From the NCBI GenBank assembly GCA_965202955.1, contig OZ241871.1, positions 4,278,001-4,342,000 of the forward strand: DNA of 64,000 nt. Reading direction: 5' to 3'. A model generated the notes under the pieces. The model was given only the letters and a program-made list of their open reading frames with translations, was not told the origin of the DNA and made no database searches. Source of the stretch: Bin5 sp034422415. GTDB lineage: Bacteria > Chloroflexota > Anaerolineae > Caldilineales > Caldilineaceae. The position numbers were made by a program, and so were the translations under genes. Shown here one piece after another: positions 33,504 through 42,121 of the stretch. Position 1 is the stretch's first letter. The number at the start of each line of letters is the position of its first letter.

Positions 33504-34493
33504 ATGGCCATCAAGATCAGTGAGTGGGAGCGTCCGCTTCTTACGCTCGCATACGAAGCCAGGCAGTCAGACAGCCCCGGGCCGGCCCAGCGGCTCGCAA
33601 ACGACGGGGCCCTGGCGCTCGCCTATGACTACTGCGAAGAGATCACCGCGATCAACAGCCGCTCCTTCTTTGCCGCCTCACGTTTCCTTCCCAAGCGCAA
33701 GCGCCGCTCCGTTCGCGCGCTGTACGCCTTCTGCCGCAGCACGGACGACATCGTCGACAGGCCGGCCAATGGCCGCACGAGCGCGGTTCAACTGCGAACT
33801 GCCCTGGAAACGTGGCGCGCGCGTTCGCTGACTACAGTGGTCGACGCAAACGATCCAATCGTCGCGGCCTGGACGGACGCGCGGCTGCGCTATCGCATTC
33901 CCCCGGCTTTCGCCGAACAACTCTTCCAAGGGGTCGCCCGCGACATCGACGTCAGCCGCTATGAAACGTTCGCGGATCTGACCGCCTACTGTTACGGCGT
34001 GGCCGCGACGGTCGGTTTCATGTGTATGTATATCATCGGCTTCTCGGGCGAGGAGGCCTTTCCGTATGCTTTGAAGCTGGGCGTGGCGCTGCAGTTGACG
34101 AATATCCTGCGCGACGTGGGCGAGGACTGGCGGGCCGGGCGGCTCTACCTTCCGCTTGAGGAGCTTCACCGCTTTAGCCTCGACGAAGGCGACGTGGAGG
34201 CCGGCGTTGTCGACGACCGCTGGCGGGAATTTATGCGCTTTCAGATTTCACGTGCGCGACAACTCTACGCGGAGTCATGGCCGGGCATCGCGCTGCTGCA
34301 CGCAGACGGTCACTTTGCGATCTGCGCGGCGGCCGATGTGTATCGCGCGATCCTAGCCGACATCGAAGCGCACGACTACGACGTGTTTTCACGCCGCGCC
34401 TACCTCACCGGGTGGAAAAAACTGAGGCGGCTGCCAGCGATCTGGTGGCGGGCCAAGTTCTTTCGTCCGGCGGCGTCGAACGGCGCGGGTTAG
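33504..34493 (+). CDS. crtB: Phytoene/squalene synthase family protein
   Basis: A 329-residue prenyl transferase that condenses two GGPP (phytoene) or two FPP (squalene) head to head. Both Asp-rich metal sites are visible: STDDIVD near residue 80 and 'NILRDVGEDWRAGRLYLP' near residue 200. 'INSRSFFAASRFLPKRKRRSVRALYAFCR' opens the domain, about 40 residues after the start. The CarH-like regulator nearby favours phytoene synthase, but squalene/hopanoid function cannot be excluded by sequence reading. No crtI or cyclase gene is adjacent. Confidence 0.85.
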   Translation: MAIKISEWERPLLTLAYEARQSDSPGPAQRLANDGALALAYDYCEEITAINSRSFFAASRFLPKRKRRSVRALYAFCRSTDDIVDRPANGRTSAVQLRTALETWRARSLTTVVDANDPIVAAWTDARLRYRIPPAFAEQLFQGVARDIDVSRYETFADLTAYCYGVAATVGFMCMYIIGFSGEEAFPYALKLGVALQLTNILRDVGEDWRAGRLYLPLEELHRFSLDEGDVEAGVVDDRWREFMRFQISRARQLYAESWPGIALLHADGHFAICAAADVYRAILADIEAHDYDVFSRRAYLTGWKKLRRLPAIWWRAKFFRPAASNGAG

Positions 34494-34557
34494 CGGCAGG
34501 AATCCCCGGTTCGCCCGGCACTCCACAGTTGTCATCCGCTTTCGAACCCTTCAAAAA

Positions 34558-34586
34558 TTGACAAAAGGCAGACGCGTGGCTAGAAT
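34558..34586 (+). promoter_or_regulatory. Promoter of the second peptide-type ABC operon
   Basis: A consensus -35 TTGACA (34558-34563), a 17-base spacer and TAGAAT (34581-34586). The first gene (dppD-like) starts 178 bases downstream. This is one of the best promoter matches in the window. Confidence 0.6.
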
Positions 34587-34763
34587 AGCCGCAATTTCTG
34601 GCCGGCTCGCGCCGACTGGACCGTGCGCTTGCGGTCCGGCCGGGTTGTCGAGCCTTCTGAACCGGCTTTTTGCTTCAGGAGTTGCGGCCCGGCTAGTCCC
34701 GTTCTGCTGACCATCCTGGCTTGTTTCAGGTAGCGATAGAAGGTTTTGGGAGTCTGCCGATTC

Positions 34764-35810
34764 ATGGCTACGATTCAGGAGACGGCTGCGGTTTTGGCCG
34801 CCGATGAACAAAGCAACGCTGATGACCCGATCCTCGAGCTGCGGGAACTGAAGACCTACTTTTTTCTCGAGCGCGGCGTGGTCAAGGCGGTCGACGGCGT
34901 AACCGTTTCGCTCGGCCGCAAGAAGACGCTGGGCGTCGTCGGCGAGAGCGGCTGCGGCAAGAGCGTTACCTTTCGTTCAGTGATGCGGCTGGTGCAGTCG
35001 CCGCCTGGCAAGATCGTCGAGGGTGAAATCCTGTTGCACCGCAAGGACGGTGAAACGGTCGACATCGTGCAGCTCGACCCGCGCGGCCGGCAGCTGCGGG
35101 ATATCCGCGGTGCCGAAATCGCCATGATTTTCCAGGAGCCGATGACCTCGTTGAATCCCCTGCACGCGGTGGGGCGGCAGATTTCGGAGTCGGTCCTGTT
35201 GCATCAGAACCTTTCCCGCCGGGCGGCGCAGGAGCGGGCGGAAGAGATGCTTAACAAGGTCCACATCGCCGACGCGGACCGGCGCATCAACGAGTACCCG
35301 CATCAGCTCAGCGGCGGAATGCGGCAGAGGGTAATGATCGCGCTGGCGTTGAGCTGCAATCCGTCGATTTTGATCGCCGACGAGCCGACCACCGCGCTGG
35401 ACGTGACGGTGCAGGCGCAGATCTTGGACCTGATGCGGGAGTTGCAGAGTGATTTCGATTCTGCGATCGTGCTGATCACGCATAACCTGGGTGTCGTGTC
35501 GCAGATGGCGGACGATGTGGCCGTCATGTACATGGGCCGTGTCGTGGAGTACGCGCCCGTCTACCAGATCTTCCATAACCCCAAGCATCCCTATACCGTC
35601 GGGCTGCTCAACTCTGTACCCGTGCTGGGGCGCAAGGAAGACAGTATGCTTGTGCCCATCAAGGGCATGGTACCCAGCCCGACCGACGAGATTCGCGGCT
35701 GCGCCTTTGCCGATCGCTGTCCGCAGGCGATGGAGATCTGTTGGGAGCAATCGCCCAAATTCAAGGAGCATGAGCCCGGTCATTCCGCGGCCTGCTGGCT
35801 TCATGACTGA
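34764..35810 (+). CDS. Peptide-type ABC transporter ATP-binding protein (DppD-like)
   Basis: A 348-residue ATPase. Walker A is GESGCGKS, signature LSGGMRQR and Walker B ILIADEPTTALDV. The C-terminal oligopeptide/dipeptide extension contains 'GCAFADRCPQAMEICWEQ', whose Cys residues are typical of DppD/OppD (a cluster-like region). The frame also opens at a TTG at 34746; the ATG at 34764 is preferred. It is the first gene of the operon with the interrupted permease pair. It is the likely partner of the DppF-like ATPase 10 kb downstream. Confidence 0.92.
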   Translation: MATIQETAAVLAADEQSNADDPILELRELKTYFFLERGVVKAVDGVTVSLGRKKTLGVVGESGCGKSVTFRSVMRLVQSPPGKIVEGEILLHRKDGETVDIVQLDPRGRQLRDIRGAEIAMIFQEPMTSLNPLHAVGRQISESVLLHQNLSRRAAQERAEEMLNKVHIADADRRINEYPHQLSGGMRQRVMIALALSCNPSILIADEPTTALDVTVQAQILDLMRELQSDFDSAIVLITHNLGVVSQMADDVAVMYMGRVVEYAPVYQIFHNPKHPYTVGLLNSVPVLGRKEDSMLVPIKGMVPSPTDEIRGCAFADRCPQAMEICWEQSPKFKEHEPGHSAACWLHD

Positions 35811-35995
35811 TGCTGTTTCTGGCAGGAGATGGGTCCTCCTTCCCCTTCAGCATTTGGCAGGATCCCGGCACCACCCGGAACCGGCTGCGGCCTGCATAGA
35901 AGATTGAGAAACATTTCCCGATTCCTGTCCCGGCGCGTCCCGTACGGGCGCACCGCGGCAAACACACTTCCACACAGTATCAAGGAGGAACATTG

Positions 35996-38170
35996 ATGTC
36001 ACTTCGACACAAAAGGTCGCTCTCGCTCGTCCTGTCACTGTTGATCGTCTTCTCGTTGATTCTCAGCGCCTGCGGCGGCGGCGACGAGCCTGAACCGGCG
36101 GCTGACACCCCCTCGGAGGAGGCGCCCGCAGCTGAAGAGGCCGCGGCCGAGGAGGAAGAGGCCAAAGAGGAGATGATGGAGGTCGATCTCTCCCCGGGCG
36201 AGTATCCCGAGCCCCAGCTGATCGTTGGCAGCCGCCCCGTGGCAAAGCTGCCGCTTGACGAAATTGTTGCCTACAAGGCGCTCGATTCCTACAGCGAGCC
36301 GGACTGGATCAGCGAGCTGGTTGACGCCGGTGAGCTGCCGCCGGTCGAAGAGCGTCTGCCGGTAGCGCCGCGTGTCGTTCTCGAGAGCGGCATGGCAGAG
36401 GGCATCGGCGTGTATGGCGGCGTCTGGCGCGACTTCTCGGCCTGCCCGACCGAGGGCTACAACCGCGGCGCCGGTCAGAGCGCCGGCTGGTTCGGCATCG
36501 AGGCGGCCGCGTTCGCTTCGCTGCTCAAGTCGGGCCCGATCTTCCGCCGCTCCGATTCGCTCGAGCCGCTGCCGTTCCTGGCGCAGAGCTGGGAGTGGAG
36601 CGAGGACGGCCATGAGCTGACGATGAACCTGCTCGAGGGTGCGCGCTGGTCGGACGGCCACCCGTTCACGACCGAGGACGTGCTGTTCACGTGGGAAGAC
36701 ATGATCGTCGACCCCAACGTGCAGTCGCCCAAGGGCGCGTCGGCGTGGATGTTCGGCGAGGAGATGACCCAGCTTGAGGTGATCGACGAATACACCTTCA
36801 AGTTTGTCTTCCCGGTCGCCTTCCCGGTCCAGTCGCTCTTCCAGATGGATGAGGGCGACTTCCACATCTCGCCGGCGCACTACCTGAAGCCGCTGCATCC
36901 GAAGTACAACGAAGACATGGACTACGTGGACTTCGAGGCGTCGATGCCGCCGGACAAGATTCCGGTCGTGTTGGGGCCGTTCGTGCCGGTCGAGTACATC
37001 ACCGACGAGCTGATGATCCTGCGCCGCAACCCCTACTTCTGGTCGGTGGACGAGGCCGGGAACCAGCTGCCCTACCTGGATGAGGTCGTGTTCGAGAAGG
37101 GTCCGTCCGGTGTCGGCCGCACGCTGAGCACGCTGGCGGGCACAGCCGATCACTCCAACCTGGAGAACCCGAGCACCTTCATCGAGACCCTGAAGCGGGC
37201 TGAAGAGGATGACGCCCACTTCTACGTCGAGTGGGGTCCCGAGACGCTGGGCTTCAGCATCAAGTTCAATCTTTCCACCTCGCTGGGTGTGAACGATGAC
37301 CGCGATGCCGCGCTGCGCGAGCTGTTCCGCGACGTGCGCTTCCGCAGGGCTTTCAGCTTTGCGCTGGACCGCGACGGCATCTCGCAGTCGATTCTGCGCG
37401 GCCCGTTCCTGCGCGGCTGGGCCGGCGGCCTGTTCCCCGGCTCCTCCTACTTCGACCGCGGCACCGTTTCCTACTACAACAACAATCCTGAGGCCGCGGC
37501 GGCCCTGCTGGCCGAACTGGGCTTCGAGGACACCGATGGCGACGGTACGCTGAACTGGCCGACCGACCGGCTGGCCAGCGGTGAGAACCTGGTGATCGCG
37601 CTCGTGACGAGCGAGGATGCCGAAGAGACTCAGACCGTGGGCGCGGCGGCGGTGACGCTGCTTGGCGACCTGGGTGTGCAGATCAACGTTCGCCCGCTGA
37701 ACAGCGCCGCGCGCCGCGAGATGAACGAGGCCGGCGAGTGGGAGCTACGTGTCGACCGCGACAGCCAGGTATTCGCCGTTCCGTTCACGCGCTGCACCGA
37801 CCTTGCGCCGCTGACGAGGGAGTTCTCCTTCCATCGCGAGGGCTCCGAACCGCGCGAGCTTCTCGACTTTGAGCAGGAGCTGATCGACATCGTCGAGGCG
37901 TTCTGCGCCGAGCCGGACACGAGTGTCCGCCTGGAGCAGATGGCGGAGTACAACCGCATCGTGACCGACAACGTCTACTTTGCCGGTGTCTTCGTCGGCC
38001 GCTACGGCCTGGCTGCGGCCAAGCGCTTCAACAACGTGCCGGCCGGCATGCCCGTGTTCATGTACCAGTGGACGTGGGACAACGTCATGGCCGAGCAGGT
38101 CTGGGTTTCTCCCGATGAGCAGATCGAGCAGATCCGCCCGGGCGTCATCGCGACCTACGATAGCGAATAA
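35996..38170 (+). CDS. Peptide/opine-type ABC transporter substrate-binding lipoprotein (family 5), long form
   Basis: A 724-residue extracellular SBP_bac_5 protein, longer than the usual 500-600. The signal peptide ends in ILSACGGG with the lipid-anchored Cys near residue 24, followed by an acidic Glu/Ala-rich linker. Family features are 'PFLAQSWEWSEDGHELTM', 'RWSDGHPFTTEDVLFTWEDM' and 'FRRAFSFALDRDGISQSI'. AAGGAGG precedes the ATG. Residues ~500-540 contain 'ELGFEDTDGDGTLNWP', a segment that recurs in the toxin-like gene 3.7 kb downstream. The ligand is not predictable. Confidence 0.92.
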   Translation: MSLRHKRSLSLVLSLLIVFSLILSACGGGDEPEPAADTPSEEAPAAEEAAAEEEEAKEEMMEVDLSPGEYPEPQLIVGSRPVAKLPLDEIVAYKALDSYSEPDWISELVDAGELPPVEERLPVAPRVVLESGMAEGIGVYGGVWRDFSACPTEGYNRGAGQSAGWFGIEAAAFASLLKSGPIFRRSDSLEPLPFLAQSWEWSEDGHELTMNLLEGARWSDGHPFTTEDVLFTWEDMIVDPNVQSPKGASAWMFGEEMTQLEVIDEYTFKFVFPVAFPVQSLFQMDEGDFHISPAHYLKPLHPKYNEDMDYVDFEASMPPDKIPVVLGPFVPVEYITDELMILRRNPYFWSVDEAGNQLPYLDEVVFEKGPSGVGRTLSTLAGTADHSNLENPSTFIETLKRAEEDDAHFYVEWGPETLGFSIKFNLSTSLGVNDDRDAALRELFRDVRFRRAFSFALDRDGISQSILRGPFLRGWAGGLFPGSSYFDRGTVSYYNNNPEAAAALLAELGFEDTDGDGTLNWPTDRLASGENLVIALVTSEDAEETQTVGAAAVTLLGDLGVQINVRPLNSAARREMNEAGEWELRVDRDSQVFAVPFTRCTDLAPLTREFSFHREGSEPRELLDFEQELIDIVEAFCAEPDTSVRLEQMAEYNRIVTDNVYFAGVFVGRYGLAAAKRFNNVPAGMPVFMYQWTWDNVMAEQVWVSPDEQIEQIRPGVIATYDSE

Positions 38171-38193
38171 CGTGTAGAGAAGTGAATTGAAAA

Positions 38194-38229
38194 GAGTGAG
38201 GGGTAGTGGAAGTCCACTGCTCCTCACTC
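38194..38229 (+). terminator. Strong intercistronic hairpin between binding protein and permease
   Basis: GAGTGAGG (38194-38201) pairs perfectly with CCTCACTC (38222-38229); inside, GTGG pairs with CCAC across a four-base loop. The stem is flanked by A-rich and T-rich sequence but lacks a long T-run. It probably causes partial termination or mRNA stabilisation, keeping the binding protein in excess. Confidence 0.55.
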
Positions 38230-38284
38230 TTCATATTTGTTGCTGCCGCAACTGCTTGCCTAATCGAATCCATTTGCTCACGCC

Positions 38285-39313
38285 ATGATCGGTTTCATTG
38301 TTCGCCGCTTCGCCGTCTCAGTTGCCGTTGTTCTGGGCATTGCGCTGGTCAGCTTCATTGTGATCCAGCTGCCGCCGGGCGACTACGCTGACGGCTACAA
38401 GTCCTTTCTGATTGAGCAGGGCGGCGCAACCGAAGCCCAGGCCGAGGAGCAGGCCGAACTCTTCCGCCGGCGCTACGGTCTGGACAAGCCATTGCCGCAG
38501 CAGTTCTTCGTCTGGATCCGGGACATGGTGACGAAGGGCAGCTTCGGCTTTTCGTTCGCCTACAAACGGGATGTGGGCGAGCTGATCGCCGAGCGTTTTC
38601 CGCGCACACTCCTCCTGGCTGTGCTGGCGCACCTGACTTCAACGGTTGTCGGAATTGTGATCGGCATCTTCGTCGCGCCGCGGCAGTACTCGGTGGCTGA
38701 CAATTTAGCCGCGTTTTTCGCCTTTGTTCTTTCGGCGCTGCCCCGTTTCTGGATCGCGCTGGCCATCATGTTTTTCCTCGTCTTTACGCTCGAACAGGAG
38801 CACGTGACCGCCTTCCACTCGCCGCAGTACGTGGTGGTGCCGTGGGCGTTCGGCAGCAAGGAGGAGATCCGCCTGACGTGGGAAAAGCTGATCGATCTGT
38901 TACAACACATCTGGCCAGTCGTCTTCATCGCCGGGCTGGGCGGCGTGGCGCGCAATATGCGCGTGATGCGCGGCAATATGCTCGACGAGCTCAACGCCCA
39001 GTACGTGACGACCGCCCGCTCGAAGGGGCTGACCGACGGCCAGGTCATGCGCCGACACGCGGTGCCCAACGCCCTGCACCCGATCATCATGTACCAGGGC
39101 ACCGTGCTGCCCTACATGCTACAGGGCGAGCTGCAGGCCTCGATCGTAATGGGGCTGCCGACGATCGGGACGCTTCTGCTGACTTCGCTGCGGAACGAGG
39201 ATATTTATATCGCGGCGAGCTGCCTGCTGATTTATGGGGTGCTGTTGGTGGCGGGCAATCTGATTGCCGATATTTCGCTGGCGATATTGGATCCGCGAGT
39301 GCGGTTTTCGTAG
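38285..39313 (+). CDS. Peptide-type ABC transporter permease (DppB-like)
   Basis: A 342-residue channel subunit. 'FIVRRFAVSVAVVLGIALVSFIVIQLPPGDY' is the family N-terminus, the extracytoplasmic loop carries 'RRRYGLDKPLPQQFFVWI', and the EAA loop is 'YVTTARSKGLTDGQVMRRHAVPNA'. In a normal operon the DppC-like gene would follow directly, but here a toxin-like pair of 3.4 kb intervenes, starting 33 bases after this stop codon. The coding sequence itself is complete. Confidence 0.92.
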   Translation: MIGFIVRRFAVSVAVVLGIALVSFIVIQLPPGDYADGYKSFLIEQGGATEAQAEEQAELFRRRYGLDKPLPQQFFVWIRDMVTKGSFGFSFAYKRDVGELIAERFPRTLLLAVLAHLTSTVVGIVIGIFVAPRQYSVADNLAAFFAFVLSALPRFWIALAIMFFLVFTLEQEHVTAFHSPQYVVVPWAFGSKEEIRLTWEKLIDLLQHIWPVVFIAGLGGVARNMRVMRGNMLDELNAQYVTTARSKGLTDGQVMRRHAVPNALHPIIMYQGTVLPYMLQGELQASIVMGLPTIGTLLLTSLRNEDIYIAASCLLIYGVLLVAGNLIADISLAILDPRVRFS

Positions 39314-39346
39314 CGACAAACTTTTGGCAAGAGCTACTCTCCTCTC

Positions 39347-42052
39347 ATGGTAAGTGGAAGAAACAGCAGGTTCGCATTGACAGCACTGTCAGTTCCTGTT
39401 TTAGTTGCCCTGATTCTCAATAGCTTCGTTCTGCCAGTGCACGCCTCCTTTGAGAGCGGTCGTCTGACGCCGTGTCCGAATTCCGTGTTGGCTATTGGGA
39501 ATGAGAAGATAGGCGATCTACTGGTGCATTTAGAAAGTGCCGGGGAGCACAGTGCGTTTTCCAGCGTAATTCAGGGCGGTCCGGAGGGGGAAAGTAACGA
39601 AGGGCAAGAAGCAGGGGTCCAGGCACAAGAAGCTACTGCCGAGAATCAGACACCCAACGGCGGAAATGACCAGAGCGCGGCAGAAACCGGAGTTGCGGTT
39701 TCTGAATCAGTTGGCGTTGAAACGAAATCGAGCGATGACCAGGAGCAAGCTGGACTACTGGGCACGGTAAGAGATTACTGGCGTCAAATCAGCGAACTTC
39801 GTTTGGAGATGCCTGATCTCAGCCTATTGGAAGCCCGGAAAGCCTGGGAGCAAATCCTGGATCTCCTCAAGGAAATGCCTGAACTGGGTGTTGGAGAGGC
39901 AAAGGAAATCTGGCGCGAAATAGGTGCTATTCGACTTGAGATGCCTGATCTGGACTTTGACCAAGCTCGCGATGCTTGGGAGCAAGTGAAAGACCTGCGG
40001 GTTGATATGCCCGCCTTAAGCTTTGAAGAGGCGCAGGAGGTTTGGGGACAAATACGGGAGCTACAATTTGCGTTTCCCGATCTATCCTTTGATGAAACGC
40101 AGCGAGTTTGGGATCAGATTCGCGCTTTGCGCGTCGAGATGCCCGACCTCGGTTTTGATGAAGCCAAGGAGATTTGGGCACAGATACGCGAGTTGCAGGT
40201 CGATGTACCCGATTTGAGTTTTGACGAGGCAAGGGAAGCCTGGGGCCACATCGGTGATTTGCGCATAGAGATGCCCGACCTAAGTCTTGATGAAGTGAAG
40301 GAGACTTGGGGTCAGATTCGTGAACTGCAGGTGGACGTAACCGACTTGAGTTTTGATGAGGCGCGGGAAGCATGGGGCCACATAGGTGATTTACGCGCCG
40401 AGACGCCCGACCTGAGTCTTGAGGAGGCCAAGAAGATTTGGGAAATGATACGTGATCTGCAGGTCGACGTACCCGATTTGAGTTTTGATGAGGCCCGGGA
40501 GGCATGGGGCCAGATCGACGATCTGCGCGTTTCGATGCCCGACCTGGGTCTTGCGGAAGCTAGGGAGACCTGGGAAAAGATTCGTGAACTGCGGATCGAA
40601 GCACCCGAACTGAGCTTCGATGAGGCGCGGGAAGCATGGGACCAGATGGGTGACTTGCAGGTTGAGTTTCCTGACCTCAGTTTGGAAGAGGCACAGGAGG
40701 TCTGGTTACAGAATCGCAGTCTTTATTCAGAGTCACCCGATCTCAGCTTTGATAAAGCAAGAGAAATTTGGCAGAAGATTAAAAGCTTGCAGGTAGACTT
40801 CCCAGACCTTAGTTTCGATGACGCGAGGGAAGCATGGCGACACATGCAAGCCTTGCAGGTCGATTATCCTGACATGAAAGTTGAGAATGGACAGGAAATT
40901 CTGAATCAAATGAGAGCTGTTCAGTTAGGGATGCCTGTAGCAAGTATCGAACAGGCCAGGTCCATATGGGTACAGATTCAGCAGCTCAGTGAAGATGTCC
41001 CGACACGAGGCGTTCCGGAACTTGAGCAGTTCCTAGAGGAGATTCGAGAACTGCAGACTGAAGCACCGTCTTTGAGTTTTGAACAGGCAAGAGAACTCTG
41101 GTTTGAGGTGCAGAAACTAAGGGCAGCACTACCTGAACTGAGTTTCGAGGAAGCAAAGGACCTGTGGCACCAGATAAGAGAACTGCAGGTCACGCTTCCT
41201 GACTTTGATGGAATTCACAGTCTCATCGTTCATCGAGCGGAAAGCCTTCTCCTAGAGCTTGGATTCGAAGACACAGACGACGATGGCCTTTTGAACTGGC
41301 CAAAAGGCACACCTCTTGCCGGTAAAGAAGTGGATGTGGAAATCGTCATTACTGACGGTGCAGGCATCGCGATAGGCTTTGTCCCCGTTGTTGGCGATGC
41401 CGTTGATGGCGCGGCCTTCCTTATAGGCAAGGACCCTTACACCGGCGAGTGTTTCAGCCAAACGGAGCAGATTCTGGTCGCCCTAGCAGTCATTCCCTTC
41501 CTGCCTATTTCAGTGAAGAGTGTGAAGTTTCTTGGAAAGCAAGTTGATAAAGCAATTCCACTGGTTAAGAGGGCTGCTGTCAATTGGTTACCGAAGTCAT
41601 TGCCTTTGCCCGCGCTTTCCTTTATGGCCTCGGACGTTATACATCCCTCCTTTAGAGGAATGCGGAAAGTCGTTGGGGAGGGAGCGGCGAGTTCAGATGA
41701 ACTTGCATCCTCCTTGGGTGTAACAGCGTTTACAGAAAGCAACTATCGCAAGTCATTGATCAGGTTCACGGGGATTGGTGAGGAAGCGGCAAGTGAATTT
41801 GAGGCGCACCACATATTGCCAAGAGAATTCGAAGAACGCTTCGTCGAACAGGGTATAGAAGCTATCCACGACCCAAGGCTGTTAGTCTGGGTTGACCCAG
41901 ATATGCATAAGGCCTGGAGTAAGGCCTACAACGATGCGTGGGTCGATTTCTTTGAGCAGACACCTAATCCAACCAGGCTGCAAATCCTGGAAGAGGCGCG
42001 GGAACTCGCAGAAGAGTTCGACTACGAGGTGCTGTTCGAAATTGCAGAGTGA
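39347..42052 (+). CDS. Secreted polymorphic-toxin-like protein with 22 tandem repeats and C-terminal AHH/HNH-type nuclease motif
   Basis: A 901-residue protein. Residues 1-34 form a Sec signal peptide (VPVLVALILNSFVLPVHAS); 35-144 are low-complexity Glu/Gln/Gly-rich; 145-622 hold 21 complete and one partial 22-residue helical repeat. Residues 631-669 resemble part of the upstream binding protein (ELGFEDTDDDGLLNWP). Residues ~672-708 (GFVPVVGDAVDGAAFLIGKD, then PYTGECFS) resemble pre-toxin TG-type regions. The C-terminus has EAHHILPREFEERF (His821-His822) and 'WVDPDMHKAWSKAYNDAW' (His854), as in AHH/SitA-type nucleases. It is more AT-rich than its neighbours. No ribosome binding site is obvious. 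Nuclease activity is inferred. Confidence 0.75.
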   Translation: MVSGRNSRFALTALSVPVLVALILNSFVLPVHASFESGRLTPCPNSVLAIGNEKIGDLLVHLESAGEHSAFSSVIQGGPEGESNEGQEAGVQAQEATAENQTPNGGNDQSAAETGVAVSESVGVETKSSDDQEQAGLLGTVRDYWRQISELRLEMPDLSLLEARKAWEQILDLLKEMPELGVGEAKEIWREIGAIRLEMPDLDFDQARDAWEQVKDLRVDMPALSFEEAQEVWGQIRELQFAFPDLSFDETQRVWDQIRALRVEMPDLGFDEAKEIWAQIRELQVDVPDLSFDEAREAWGHIGDLRIEMPDLSLDEVKETWGQIRELQVDVTDLSFDEAREAWGHIGDLRAETPDLSLEEAKKIWEMIRDLQVDVPDLSFDEAREAWGQIDDLRVSMPDLGLAEARETWEKIRELRIEAPELSFDEAREAWDQMGDLQVEFPDLSLEEAQEVWLQNRSLYSESPDLSFDKAREIWQKIKSLQVDFPDLSFDDAREAWRHMQALQVDYPDMKVENGQEILNQMRAVQLGMPVASIEQARSIWVQIQQLSEDVPTRGVPELEQFLEEIRELQTEAPSLSFEQARELWFEVQKLRAALPELSFEEAKDLWHQIRELQVTLPDFDGIHSLIVHRAESLLLELGFEDTDDDGLLNWPKGTPLAGKEVDVEIVITDGAGIAIGFVPVVGDAVDGAAFLIGKDPYTGECFSQTEQILVALAVIPFLPISVKSVKFLGKQVDKAIPLVKRAAVNWLPKSLPLPALSFMASDVIHPSFRGMRKVVGEGAASSDELASSLGVTAFTESNYRKSLIRFTGIGEEAASEFEAHHILPREFEERFVEQGIEAIHDPRLLVWVDPDMHKAWSKAYNDAWVDFFEQTPNPTRLQILEEARELAEEFDYEVLFEIAE
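39779..41212 (+). repeat. Array of 22 x 66-base coding repeats (22-residue unit)
   Basis: Each unit reads roughly W-x-Q-I-x-x-L-x-V-x-x-P-D-L-S-x-x-E-A-R. There are 21 full units plus a 48-base partial. Units 7, 9, 11 and 13 resemble one another more than their neighbours, as do 8, 10 and 12, so the array has a 132-base (44-residue) higher-order period in its centre. Outer units are more diverged, especially 17-19. Confidence 0.9.
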
Positions 42053-42079
42053 GCCCAGCACGGTAAGCCCAGCACGGTG
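42053..42079 (+). repeat. Tandem 14-base duplication between toxin-like and immunity-like genes
   Basis: GCCCAGCACGGT occurs twice with a 14-base period (42053-42064 and 42067-42078), directly after the toxin-like stop codon. It spans the upstream GTG alternative start of the following gene. Confidence 0.7.
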
Positions 42080-42121
42080 AGCAGCAACCATTTCTTATCG
42101 GAGAACAGCCCTTCTAGGATT

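Noticed and set aside
36035..37219. 394-codon minus-strand open frame opposite the long binding-protein gene
   Set aside because: No family resemblance, His/Arg/Val-rich; the plus-strand frame has a signal peptide and family 5 motifs.
39779..41212. Regular 66-base repeats considered as a CRISPR array or non-coding satellite
   Set aside because: There are no unique spacers; the repeats are contiguous, in frame, and vary mostly in ways that preserve a protein pattern.
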